A stretch of DNA of 64,000 nucleotides from Aradus depressus. Lineage: Eukaryota; Arthropoda; Insecta; Hemiptera; Aradidae. The stretch spans positions 98,666,115-98,730,114 of the forward strand of contig OY759214.1 in NCBI GenBank assembly GCA_963662175.1. The letters run 5' to 3'. Each line of letters opens with the position of its first letter. Position 1 is the first letter of the stretch. The notes under the pieces are model-generated. The model had not been told where the DNA came from, did no database searches, and was given only the letters and a program-made list of their open reading frames with translations. This document shows, piece by piece, positions 54,166 through 64,000 of this stretch. A program made the translations under genes and the position numbers.

Positions 54166-54969
54166 TGAACGATTAGATGAGTTACCCTTCAAATAACAGA
54201 ATAGTAAACTATTCCTAGACCAATAACAAGAGAAAAAAAAATCTTATAGAATATGTATAAGGACAAAAGATTAACAAAAATAAAATGGTTTAATATTAGA
54301 ATTGTTATCTTATCTCAAATGCATAGGTATCGAACATGATTAGGTACGTGTTTGCTTTCAGAAATCTGAGCCATGTCTGCTCCGAAAAGGGTTAGCTTTG
54401 GATAAATAAGAGAAAACAGTACAGATCGTAGAGGTTAGTACTGCTTATCTAAGCACTGAAAACAGATCAACTGCAACAGGAAATGAGTAATGCATTTTGA
54501 CAAATAAGTTTAAAAACTGATAAAAAAAAGTTTATTTCTTGGTTGATAAGCGAATGTAATAATAGACTTATTTGTTAAATAAGTAATAAAGAGATATAAG
54601 GCTAACAATATATTTTATTTATACCACAACTAGTTTCGCCCATTATCTGCCATTAACAGGTAGTCAATAAGTAGAATGTGTCAGTCAGCATCCAACTTGA
54701 CCATGAGATGAATCTATAACATACTTTATCTCGTTTCTACTTTAAGATTCACTACCTGATGACAGCAGATTTTTTTATTTTATTGATCTGCAATCTGTAC
54801 ATACAATAGGGGGGTACATGTAACAATATACGATATAAAACTAGAATGCTTCAAAAAATAAAAGTATGTTTTTTAAACTATCGTCTATTTCACACAATAA
54901 TTGGTTATTTATTAGTAAATAATAAACTTTTCCACTTTGATCCTTGTTTAAATAATACGAAAAAATAAT
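54166..54969. other. Intergenic with Penelope-like terminal traces
   Basis: Bases 54600-54660 ('accacaactagtttcgccc') and 54748-54770 ('gattcactacctgatgacag') recall the arms of the insertion at 1964-2799. 'tcgtctatttcacac' at 54884 matches the foldback repeat ends. No gene. Confidence 0.4.
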
Positions 54970-55240
54970 AAAATCGTCGGTGGATCACCGAAAATGTACT
55001 TCCCCAGCGAGAATTAATCAACTAAGTTTTCGCCCTCTTGGTTGAAACTCAATGGATGTCTTTGGCTCATTTGGCTGAAAATCAGTATGTGTCGTCATTA
55101 TGGGGTTCTGAAGACATATATAAAATTTCAAGCTGATATATTAATTTTATCAGGAATTATGGTGTTCAATGACATACACAAACATATTTTTTTTTTAATT
55201 TTTGGACTCATGGGAAACATATTTTAAACAATATTCTTTA
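54970..55240 (+). repeat. FB1, forward, deleted
   Basis: Head 'gtacttccccagcgagaatt', a deletion of the first body module, then 'tgtcgtcattatggggttct' and a T run at 55186-55194. The right part belongs to the composite repeat shared with 49 kb. Confidence 0.7.
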
Positions 55241-55893
55241 TATTTTTTTGTCACATTCCTAATTTTTTTGGAATTTATCAAAAGACAAGAGTTAGCATTT
55301 TTTGCTTTTTATTTTTTAATTTGAGAGATCCACGATCAAATATAGCTGACGCTTCAATGCCCGAAGTCATCAACCCCATCGATCATTCGATTAATCGGAA
55401 CAAATGTATCGAGACTCGACATATACTTGTACATCGAAGAAAAAGTATTACGGAAAGAAGGAATTATATTTCGAAGATATTTGTAGAAAAATTCATATTT
55501 ATAAGGTAGCTCAGTGATATGCGTGCTTGCTTACTGAGCTCAAGATCGCGGGTTCAAAACTCAGCTTTATCTGGGAGATAAAATAAACTTAATATATAAC
55601 CGTCCTTCGAATGAGACGTTAAGCGATGGTCCCGAGCATGTACGATGTCTGGTACTCGTTAAAGACCCCTACTGAATATATATAATAGCTATCAAGTATT
55701 AAGATTCATGTCTGGGCTTTAACTTGTAATTAAATCAATAGTTGTCAACTTAAATAATAATATAGATAAATAAATAAATATAAATTTAATAATAAAAGAA
55801 TTTAGTCAATTTATAAATATATTGACTGATTGTGAGTTTACTAATGATTTTAAAGAGTTTTCGGATTAATAATAAAATTTAATAGTTATCTAT
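55085..55893 (+). repeat. Composite repeat, inverted partner of 48424-49240
   Basis: Contains an FB1 end, the conserved 62-codon frame (55321-55509; shared residues include ADASMPEVIN), a SINE-A 5' half (55504-55680) and its inverted 3' end (55697-55722), then AT-rich sequence. The inverted SINE end is found at the same place in the partner. Confidence 0.75.
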
Positions 55894-55954
55894 TTAAAAA
55901 AAACAAAAAACAGAGGAGATATGATTTTCACTGTAATTTTACCTTTTTATTAAT

Positions 55955-56345
55955 ATAATCACCGGGTATGAACTTCCCCATCACGAATTTTCGTTCTCCC
56001 TCCAAAGTCAATCGACTGTTTAGTTAAAACTCAATGTTTGATTTACGTAGTGGTTCTAAATCCACATACTAAATTTTGTATCATCATTATATTGGCAGTT
56101 ATTATGGTATTTTATTTATTTGAGTTTTGAGCCATCTCTTCCTTCCACCGATTTCGCGGAAAATTAATAGGTTCTATCCTTATAAGATTTTGAATTTAAA
56201 TATAAAATATCGATACATTCATTACATTGGCAGTTAATGAGATTTTTGAGTTGAGCCTCCTCTGATCCTCTAGGAAGTTAGAGAGAGAGAGGAGAGATTA
56301 ATAAAAAAAAACTATAATAATTGCCGTTGTAATTAATGTATTGAC
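55955..56345 (+). repeat. FB1, forward, no tail
   Basis: Head 'caccgggtatgaacttcccc' and two body modules, with a short 'gagagagagagg' run replacing the GC-rich segment. It ends in an inverted body scrap ('gccgttgtaattaatgtatt'). Confidence 0.7.
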
Positions 56346-57007
56346 ACGGAATTTCACAATTTAAATTCAATTTCTAATAAATTAATAATTCTCTAAGACG
56401 TAGAATCCAAGAGTTCAGTTTTATTTATCATAACTTACTATTTTAAATAAATAAATAATAACTAAATGTTTATTATGTTTGGTTATAATGTATAAAAATA
56501 TAAAAAATATAAATATAATATAAATATAAATAAATATACTGAAAATTGATTACAATTATAACAGATTGCAACGAAATGAAGATAACATGTTTAGAAAGCT
56601 AATGTAAGCCTTATCACTAATATAAACTTTCTAAGTTCAACGTGAACTGATAATATACATCTTAAATACAAGAACTAGAGTTGCGACTGAAGCGCTCCTA
56701 GTGGTAGTCTCAGTTACCAATATAATAGCACCGTTGCATGTGATGTGACCTCCACTGTCAGCTCGTCTGTATTGATATAAATGTATTTGCAATTGCCCCA
56801 TATCAATGTAGTTCCGCATTCTCCCCCCCCCCCCCCCCCCCCCCTCCCTCCCCCCCTATCGTTCATGTTATCAACACTAAGAGATCTTCTTCATCGGAAC
56901 GGAAAAAAACTAATGGGGGAGAGAGAAGTGTTTATAGAGACCAACATCAATCCATCATCCTTGCCAACCCAACCTTGTCAGATAAATAGCCTGCCTATCA
57001 GTGCAAT
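56346..57007. other. Intergenic with a 22-C run
   Basis: A homopolymer of 22 C lies at 56823-56844. AT-rich simple sequence at 56490-56540. Frames across the C run are artefacts. Confidence 0.5.
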
Positions 57008-57263
57008 GTTAGTTATTGTGATCCATGCCGGGCTTTAACTACGAGGTCATATCCCCAACTTCCAGAACGCTCTTTTTTTTTGCCTACCTAGGTTTATTCA
57101 AGTAGGGCAGGAGACTTTAATGAGTACCTGACATAGTACAGGCTCGGGACAATCACTTAACGTGCCATCTGAAGGACGGCGTGCCTAAGGGTCTCGACTG
57201 GATTTCGAACTCATGATCTTGAGCTCAGTAAGCTAGCACGCTATCTGAGCTACCGGCACCCTC
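57008..57263 (-). mobile_element. SINE-A, diverged
   Basis: Minus-strand copy with ACTAA-type tail, lacking the hairpin, ending 'gagctaccggcaccctc'. Confidence 0.8.
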
Positions 57264-57643
57264 AAATAAAGGACTATCTTAATCTATAAGCTAATTTAAA
57301 AAAAAAAAAAACGAAAAGTGCCGAAAACCACTTATATGATACTTAAGCCGTTAGACAATTTTTTAATAAATACAGAGTCATTGCGCATATTTCCTAAATC
57401 AGCGATCCGATTGACACCAAAATCAATAGACCTCGAGTCCTTACAGAGATAAATATTTTATAAAAAGAATCATTCGAATCGGTGCATTTTTTCAGAAGTT
57501 ATAATGAACAAAACACAGTTCCACAGATGAACATACATAGGTACAGCCACCATCCGGAAATTCTTTCTTCACATTTTGAATGTAGACAGACCTTATATCG
57601 GACCCGATTTGTCGATTCTATCACCAGACTTCCATTACCTTAC
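57264..57643. other. Intergenic, no gene seen
   Basis: Nothing recognised apart from an A run at 57298-57311. Confidence 0.4.
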
Positions 57644-57923
57644 AGTTAGTTAAGTTATTGTGATTCATGCCCGGGCTTCAACTATGACGTCATATCGCCT
57701 ACTACCAGAGGGCTCTTTCGTCGCTCTGGTAGGCCCGACACCCTAAAGTTTTGTCCACTCAGGTTTAGTTACCTGGGATATAGGAGTCTTTAAAGAGTAA
57801 CTTAGATCGTACAGGCACCGTACCATGGCTTAATGTCCCATCCGAAGAGCTTAGGCCGGGTTTCGATACCCGCGATTTTGAGCTCAGAAGGCAGACACGT
57901 TACCTCTGATCTACCGGCACCCT
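57644..57923 (-). mobile_element. SINE-A, diverged
   Basis: Minus-strand copy, ACTAA-type tail, lacking the hairpin, ending 'ctaccggcaccctg'. It lies 15 bp from the long hairpin that follows. Confidence 0.8.
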
Positions 57924-57938
57924 GATATAAAAATGGAA

Positions 57939-58117
57939 GTAAAACTACTACATTTTCCATACCTACGTGACCTTATTTACAGCTTCCTGTATTATTAGAT
58001 CTGAAAATCAAATTGTAATTGTAACTAATAATAATTATTGTAATTTGATTTTCAGATCTAATAATACAGGTAGCAGTAAATAAGGTCACGAAGGTATGGA
58101 AAATGTAGTAGTTTTAC
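57939..58117. repeat. Long near-perfect hairpin, about 77-bp arms
   Basis: Arms 57939-58015 and about 58040-58117 pair with about three mismatches around an AT-rich loop. The outer end is 'gtaaaactactacattttcc'. It is non-coding and unrelated to other repeats seen here. Such a structure could be a small foldback transposon or give a double-stranded RNA. Confidence 0.9.
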
Positions 58118-59054
58118 ACACGTAATTATTATTAATGACATTGATGTATATTTTAATTATTATTTTTATCTCTTTATAATAAATAAATATATATATAATA
58201 AATAAATTTCATTCTCTTAATAACATAACTTTTCTAGGCTTTGCTTTATATTAAGGCTCCTGGCAGGTGACTCCTGATCAACCGCTGCATCATGTTATTT
58301 TAAGACCTAGTATTAACTTTAGCGCAGCTATTTGCATATTGCATTTCATTTTTTTGTAAAAGTTAAATGTCAACTAAATGAGAGAAAAAAATTTCAAAGT
58401 GAACTTCAACGCTAAAAAACAGAATAGAGAAAAATACATACATACCTCTCTGAAATAGTCAATATAAAAATTCCTCAAGTTCTGCAGTTATGAAAGCACT
58501 ATTATTATATATTGTAGACAAGTTAAATCCTTATCAATAATATTTTTCTCATGATGCATTTTTATGGAATTTTGAAACCTTTGCCAGACTTGAGAGGAGA
58601 ACTAACACCACAGGAGAAGTTATTGAATCGGTCAAAAATTCGATGCCGTGTTTTCAACGGAGTATCATATCAAAATTTGGACTTTCTGTATTCTCACTTA
58701 CATAAACATAAAAACCAGAAGATCAAGGTTCAAACGTCGGTAGATTTGACTCATAAGACAATGTACCAGAGCGAAATGTAACATAGAACCGAAAAATGTC
58801 TTAATTAATACATGACAAATCTACCTATATACAAACAGTTAGTTTGTATTACTACAGAGAGTAATACTAATATTTAAAACAAAAAATATTAACTATAAAT
58901 ATATATATATATATATAAGAATGGGGGTCAGTGAAACTAGTCATTTCAATTGAACACTTTCTCTAGTTGTAATCTCGGGAGTAGTTCCGTATGGTACCCA
59001 TTATGTAACCTTCTGGAGTGTATGAATATAGGTAAAACATGTATAGAAGACTTA
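58118..59054. other. Intergenic, no gene seen
   Basis: TA run at about 58893-58915. A 76-codon frame (58551-58781) has no recognisable domain. Confidence 0.4.
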
Positions 59055-60130
59055 AAATATAGAAGCCCTTATTGTAATACACTGTCTTGATATAGTGTAT
59101 ATGGGACACAACAGAAGCCTCATTGTATAGAAGACATTGTAATGCACTGCCTTAATAATACACTAAAGTGTATATGAGATGCTTAACGAGCCATTGTTGT
59201 AATGACTTAATACAATATAATGTATACGAGACTCAGCCATTGGTGTAATACACTGTCTTAATTTGTGTACATGAGAGACTACAGAAGCCTCATTGTATAG
59301 AAGAGATTGTTGTAATGCACTGCCTTAATAATACACTACAGTGTATATGAGATGCTTAACGAGCCATTGTTGTAATGACTTAATACAATATAATGTATAC
59401 GAGACTCAGCCATTGGTGTAATACACTGTCTTAATTTGTGTACATGAGAGACTACAGAAGCCTCATTGTATAGAAGAGATTGTTGTAATGCACTGCCTTA
59501 ATAATACACTACAGTGTATATGAGATGCTTAACGAGCCATTGTTGTAATGACTTAATACAATATAATGTATACGAGGAGGGCGCCGGTAGCTCAGTGGTA
59601 TGCGTGCTTGTCTTCTGAGCTAAAGAACGTGGGTTCGTAAGCTGACCGAGGCCCTTAGTTTATTTTATCTGGGAGGTAAAATAAAGTTAAGCACGCCGTC
59701 CTTCGGATGGGACGTTAAGCAATGGTCCCGAGCCTGTACGATGTCAGGTACTCGTTAAAGACCCCTGCCCTAGATAAATAAAAATTTAGGGTAGGCAAAA
59801 TTTAGGACTCTCACAGTAGAGTCGGGCTCATATCCACCAGAGGGACGAAAGAGCGCTCTGGTAGTAGGCGATATGACCTCGTAGTTAAAGCCCGGGCATG
59901 AGTCATAAAACCTAACCTAACCTAATGTATACGAGACTCAGTCATTGGTGAAATACACTGTCTTAATTAGTGTACATGAGAGACTACAGAAGCCTCATTG
60001 TATAGAAGACATTGTTGTAATGCACTGCCTTAATAATACACTACAGCGTATATGAGATGCTTAACGGGCCATTGTTTTAATATAATGTCTTAATACAATA
60101 TTGTGTATATAAAAACACTATAGAAGCCTT
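59055..60130. repeat. Satellite-like array, about 173-bp unit built of three subunits
   Basis: 'acagaagcct' recurs at 59111, 59281, 59454 and 59985 (the last displaced by a SINE-A). Each unit contains three related stretches of about 58 bp beginning 'cattg' and 'gtaat', for example 'cattgttgtaatgcactgcc', 'cattgttgtaatgactt' and 'cattggtgtaatacactg'. It is thus a higher-order repeat. Units are nearly identical. Confidence 0.9.
59577..59922 (+). mobile_element. SINE-A, full length, inserted in satellite array
   Basis: 346 bp with intact A and B boxes, hairpin and tail 'aaaacctaacctaacc'. Perfect 13-bp target duplication 'taatgtatacgag' (59564-59576 and 59923-59935). The interrupted unit is otherwise complete, so insertion followed array expansion. 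Confidence 0.97.
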
Positions 60131-60149
60131 TAAAAAGGCAAACATCTAA

Positions 60150-60925
60150 ACTAAGGAGTAAAAAGTCGTTGGTTAATCACCGGCAATGTACTTCCCCACC
60201 ACGAATTGAACAATTACGTGTTTACTTTCCCGCCTAAACCAATCGATCATTTGGACTAAAAATCAATAGTTAACTTACACAGGGTTACATACATTCATTA
60301 TTTCGGTAGTTATTAAGGTTTTTTTTATTAAAAATCCCCCCTCCTCCCCTTTGACCGATTTGGCTGAAAATCAATAAGTGTCGTACTTGTGGGGTTCTGG
60401 ATACTCATACAAAACTTCGTGTCGATACATCCTTTTTATCGAGAGTTATAGTGTTCACAGACAACCATATACAGATAGCCTTTTTTTCATTTTTGGAATC
60501 AAACGGGCAGAATCAATAAATTTGGGTGAAAAATCAACATCGAAAATCTGACTTATTACATAACTTCCCCTATACTTCGTTTAGCTGAAGAAGAAAAAAA
60601 ATCCGATCCTCTGATCAAAAATGGAAAACAAAATCCTATGTTATATGAGTATCCAAAACCCCATAAGAATGACATCTACTCATTTTCAGCCAAATTGACC
60701 AAAAGAAAAGAGGGATTAGGAGGAGGCTTAACACAAAAACAACTCCCGATGTAATAAATGTATCGACTCAAAATTTCGTATGAGGATTCAGAAGTCCCTA
60801 TGTAAGTCAACTATTGACTTTATGCCTAAACGGTCAATTGGTTTTAGAGGAAAGCGAAAACATAGTTGATTAATTCCTGAGGAAGTACATTGCCGGAGAT
60901 TCAGTGACTTTTTTTTTTTTTTTTC
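60150..60925. repeat. FB1 pair forming a large inverted repeat
   Basis: A forward copy with head, body, tail and hairpin (60150-60592; 'cctatacttcgtttagctga') is followed within 20 bp by a reversed body and head (about 60625-60925; 'gaagtacattgccggagatt'). The block begins 'aaaaagtcgttgg' and ends in T runs. Confidence 0.8.
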
Positions 60926-61483
60926 TATTCGCCTTAGTCAAATTTATTTAGTTAAAAAGTGTCACCAGTTTACTGCTCATCAATAACCGGGATGAAGGGA
61001 ACCTAAATGTATTTGAGGCCATGACATTACATGGAGGAATTAGAAGGAAAAGTGAAGTCGAGAAGACTGGAATGCTCAACAATCTCTCAGCAGTAACCTC
61101 CGCAACACCACAAGTCAAGACATTCTCAGAAATGTTGGAAGTGTTTCATCGAATTACCGCTCCGTTAGAAATGCAATATAATATCTTTACTGGTAAAAAG
61201 AAACATGCACTCTGATAATTAGTATAATTACAGAATAAACTGCAATTGCATTTAGCATGCTTGTTGTTAAATAAATAGAATTCTCTAATTATAAATGAAT
61301 GTTTTTCTCATTATATAATGAGGATGATGATATACAATTGGTCAACACTTTCATGTTATAACCCTTTCATGTCATCTTTTATCAAAGGTCAAATTTCAGT
61401 AACTGTTAGTGCCCATTTGAACGTTCCTTTTTTTCGCGCCAGTTGTCAAGCCATTGAAGAGTTTACTCGATGGGTTATTGGCC
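60926..61483. other. Intergenic, no gene seen
   Basis: 64- and 78-codon frames (61021-61554) have no domains; the second runs into a SINE-A. Confidence 0.4.
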
Positions 61484-61696
61484 GACTCTACAGTCGGAGT
61501 CCTAAATTTCACCTACCTGGTTTTGTTCACCTAGGGGTTAGGTTTAGGGGTTAGTCTTTAAAGAGTACTTGACATCATAAATGCTCGGAACCATCTGAAG
61601 GACGGTGTGCTCAAGGTTTTTTCATCTTCCAGATAAAAAAAACCTAAGAGCCTCGGTCAGATTTCAAACCCGCGATCATAAGCTCAATAGGCTAGC
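61484..61696 (-). mobile_element. SINE-A, older subfamily
   Basis: Minus-strand copy lacking both ends. It has the alternative hairpin GGTTTTTT/AAAAAACC, fully paired. Confidence 0.8.
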
Positions 61697-61789
61697 AAGT
61701 TGGACTGGTCGTATTGGTCCTGTCTCAGATTTAATAATAACAAATTTTTGGAAATTTAATAAAAAAACAATTTTGGTAGGAATCGATTT

Positions 61790-62180
61790 TGCGATAGGAC
61801 TGACCGTTTTCGCGTAAATCATGCAAACGTCTAAAAAAAAGGGTCACCTGCGAAAAATCATATTGCTTACAAAATGTGTCTTATACTTTTGTCAACAACT
61901 TTTATTTGAAAACATTTTTGATTAAGTCATAAGTATAAGCGATATCTTGAAAAATGTACTTATGCTGAAGTGGTCTCAATTTTCGTCCGATTTCGGCCAA
62001 AACCTAATCAGATCTATTTCTGTCTATCATGTGACTTCTTCATTTCAAATCCATAGTTCATAGCTACAATCCAGTTACACACACACACAGACAGGGGACT
62101 TTGAAACATGAAAATCCGTAGAAACTGGATCTCGGATTTTTGCACGATTACAATACATTCTTATACTAAAGGTATAAAAA
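61790..62180 (-). repeat. FB2, reverse copy with terminal hairpin
   Basis: Runs from 'ggtcacctgcgaaaaatcat' to 'cacgattacaatacattctt' and ends in a hairpin-like 'ttatactaaaggtataa'. A short 'acacacacacacaga' run lies within. Confidence 0.7.
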
Positions 62181-62598
62181 AGTAAAAATATTCATATTGC
62201 AAATTATTTTGAAACAAATTAACTTCCCTATATTATACAACTGGATACGGCTTCTTACAGTAACTGGAGGGCAAACTGTATAAATGAAATGTCTTGAGTT
62301 AAACCAATCTGTTATGGAGTGAGATAGGACAGTAATCAGAGACCAATTACAGAGGGTTCTCGAACGGATCTATGAAAGAGCAAGGCTTCTGTAGTCCAGC
62401 CCCCTGCAACCTAACTACGTAACAACTGCCAATCTCAGCTGAACACTGGCTAATTGGAATTTTTTATTTTACAGCAGAGCTCCCAAAAAAGGTGGGGTGA
62501 ATATGATAGACTGCAGTGGGACTGGACTGGAGAAGGAGCATTCACATTACCTTCCACAGACTGGCTTCTTTCTACCCTTAGACATTCCACCCAACATA
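62181..62598. other. Intergenic, no supported gene
   Basis: A segment after 'ttttttattttacag' (62463-62477) could be read as an exon start, and a short open frame follows, but it has no known domain and runs into a hAT element. Confidence 0.3.
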
Positions 62599-62671
62599 GC
62601 TAGAACTATAGTCCGATATTATCGGTGGAAAATTATCGATAATTCAGTAAGTTGCCACTTTTCATGCAAAA

Positions 62672-63197
62672 TCATATATATAAAGCTGAAAATGTCTGTG
62701 CGTTGTACCGCTATAACTCACGAACGGCTTGATGGATTTGATTAATTTTTTTTTTTAAATTTGTTCGCCATCGTCTGTGGAAGGTTATAGGCGTATTAGT
62801 ACCTCAATATCTGGTCCATCCCAGCATCCACCCACGCAATCTTTGTAACTCAAAAACCACTGCAATGATTAATGAGGAATCTTTTTGAATAGATAAGTTT
62901 TATCTACCGGAAGGTTAAGGTCTATTTTTTAATCAACCCCTGGTCCATCCCAGCATCCACTCACGCAATCTTTGTAACTCGAAAACCATTGCAACGATTA
63001 ATGAGAAATCTTTTTGAATAAATTAGTTTTAGCTTCAAAGCTAGCGTTACTACAGTTGAAGGACTATAAGCATTATTCCGTATGAATAATTGAAAATTAT
63101 AACATCATGAATGTACTGTCGAGGAACTGAATAGCCTTATAGGAGATATTAGGAGAAAAGTCAAGGTTCCCCGGGCAACGCCGGGTATTACTGCTAG
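62672..63197 (+). mobile_element. Non-autonomous Helitron, 526 bp
   Basis: Starts TC ('tcatatatataaag'), ends 'ctgctag', with a 3' hairpin of stem CCCGG/CCGGG (63170-63174 and 63181-63185) about 8 bases before the CTAG. It lies between A and T: removing it gives 'gcaaaa' joined to 'tactttctaattcc', which lines up base for base with 'gcaaagttttttccaattcc' in the sister hAT. These are the defining Helitron features. An internal segment starting 'tggtccatcccagcatccac' is duplicated (62812 and 62941). No coding frame. Confidence 0.9.
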
Positions 63198-63545
63198 TAC
63201 TTTCTAATTCCAATATTATATTATAATATGATTATTTTATTTTTATTTTTTCATGTACATCTACCTAATTTAAATTATTCTATGTTATGGAGGATGAAAG
63301 GGGAATACAAATATCAATCGAATAAGTATTTGTTGTTTCAAATCAAAATTTTATTTTATGGAAATAACATTTCCTGTGGAAAATAATCGCATCAAGTGTA
63401 ACACTTGGCAAGAATATTAACACATTAATTAAAGTTTAAAAACACTTATTGTAGATAATCAAAAAAACAATGAAGTAGGTACAATGCCATTAGATTCAAC
63501 AATTTTTATATCAATCAACAACTTTTATAAAACAATATCAAACAA

Positions 63546-63692
63546 TTAATTACCAATTGAGGTAAATGAGGTGATCCTTAAATTGGATGTGTTGCAAATA
63601 GTTTTGAATAAAATTTTGCACAAAGTACATTTAGCACGTTTCACATCATCCTGTTTGATAAAAAACTTCCACACGTCCGATTTTGGCGGCAT
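63546..63692 (-). CDS. Short intact frame encoding a truncated BED zinc finger
   Basis: A 48-residue frame from ATG to stop. It begins MPPKSDVWKFF and continues with AKCTLC and NTSNLR. BED fingers of hAT transposases start (S/x)-x-V-W-x-(F/Y)-F, have a C-x2-C pair, and then T-x-N-L-x-x-H-x(3-5)-H. Here the aromatic pair, both cysteines and TSNL are present but the histidines are not, because the frame diverges after NLR. The rest of the transposase is absent, so it is probably a relic of an internally deleted element. The sister copy at 45 kb has stops at the same place. Confidence 0.5.
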   Translation of the reverse strand: MPPKSDVWKFFIKQDDVKRAKCTLCKILFKTICNTSNLRITSFTSIGN

Positions 63693-64000
63693 ACTGAAAT
63701 GAACACGCTACGCTTCACATTTGCAAACTGTGAAATAAATAGTTCATTCAAAATATTCAAATATTTCTAAGAAAACAATCTTGTTCCGATCAAAGTTCAT
63801 TAACATGTTCCTTTTTTTATAAATAAAATTTAAAGTAAAAGTTCTAAAATAACTTTTTTCAAAACGTATCCCTTTTAATGAAAGAAAATTTATTTCGATA
63901 GTTACTCGGACTATCGATGAAATTGTCGATATAGTGATATCGACTATCGTCCATCCCTAGCCAGAACCAGGTTTCCGGGGAACCTACCCCGTAAAATATT

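Larger units (their letters stand above)
62607..63959 (-). mobile_element. hAT element, sister of 44560-45375, containing a Helitron
   Basis: Matches the complement of the 44.6 kb hAT over most of its length. The right end is 'cgactatcgtccatcccta'. The left terminal repeat is shortened. Flanks 'gctagaac' (62599-62606) and 'gccagaac' (63960-63967) are a candidate 8-bp duplication. After removing the Helitron the element is about 827 bp, against 816 bp for its sister. It encodes a 48-residue BED-finger frame. Confidence 0.8.

Noticed and set aside
60562..60592. Resemblance of the FB1 tail hairpin to a loxP half-site (ACTTCGTATA)
   Set aside because: Only about ten bases agree, the spacing and arrangement differ, and the hairpin is a family feature of FB1. 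Coincidence.
62475..62605. Host exon after a pyrimidine tract and AG
   Set aside because: No domain, short, and it runs straight into a hAT target duplication. Not enough evidence.

Overview
This window looks like repeat-packed intergenic DNA from an AT-rich arthropod genome, probably an insect. The reasons are Jockey/CR1-like LINE remnants, hAT, Tigger/pogo, Helitron and Penelope-like elements, tRNA-derived SINEs, and a SINE tail made of CCTAA, the complement of the insect telomere repeat TTAGG. The species cannot be named from the sequence. I found no convincing host protein-coding gene, tRNA or rRNA gene. The longest open frames are transposon remnants or frames through a minisatellite. 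Repeat family names used here (SINE-A, SINE-B, FB1, FB2, RepC, MITE-1) are mine.

Layout. 1-3.2 kb: repeat fragments and a Penelope-like insertion (1964-2799) inside a SINE. 3.2-5.0 kb: a GC-rich minisatellite of 139-bp units. 5-9.7 kb: both SINE families and a cluster of Penelope-like termini. 10.4-11.2 kb: a Tigger remnant. 12-25 kb: FB1, FB2, RepC and MITE-1 repeats with a LINE end at 23 kb. 25-31 kb: more SINE-A, a hAT MITE, and a second MITE-1 copy in inverted orientation. 32-37.6 kb: SINEs, three decayed LINE fragments and a small hAT (37033-37430) that keeps its dimerization-domain frame. 40-46 kb: SINE-A, a split Tigger remnant, a LINE end and a hAT inserted in a SINE-B. 47.5-49.2 kb: a LINE with an RNase H domain, abutting a repeat whose inverted partner lies at 55 kb. 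50.9-53.2 kb: a nested stack of SINE-A in a Jockey element in RepC, with another Jockey next to it. 59-60.1 kb: a 173-bp satellite-like array split by a SINE-A. 62.6-64 kb: a hAT with a Helitron inside it.

How the parts relate. Nothing here forms a gene pathway. What can be read is a transposition history, dated by which element interrupts which. Target-site duplications (TSDs) support most insertions: 8 bp for the hATs, 10-15 bp for SINEs and LINEs, 12 bp for the Penelope-like element, an A^T site for the Helitron and AAAT for MITE-1.

The observations I rate highest are: (1) hammerhead-ribozyme-like cores (CTGANGA, stem, GAAA) at eight sites, including both inverted arms of the Penelope-like insertion; (2) a SINE-A hairpin whose two strands differ in a paired way between subfamilies; (3) the telomere-like SINE-A tail; (4) the modular foldback family FB1; (5) MITE-1. 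All are read by eye and need database and covariance-model checks.
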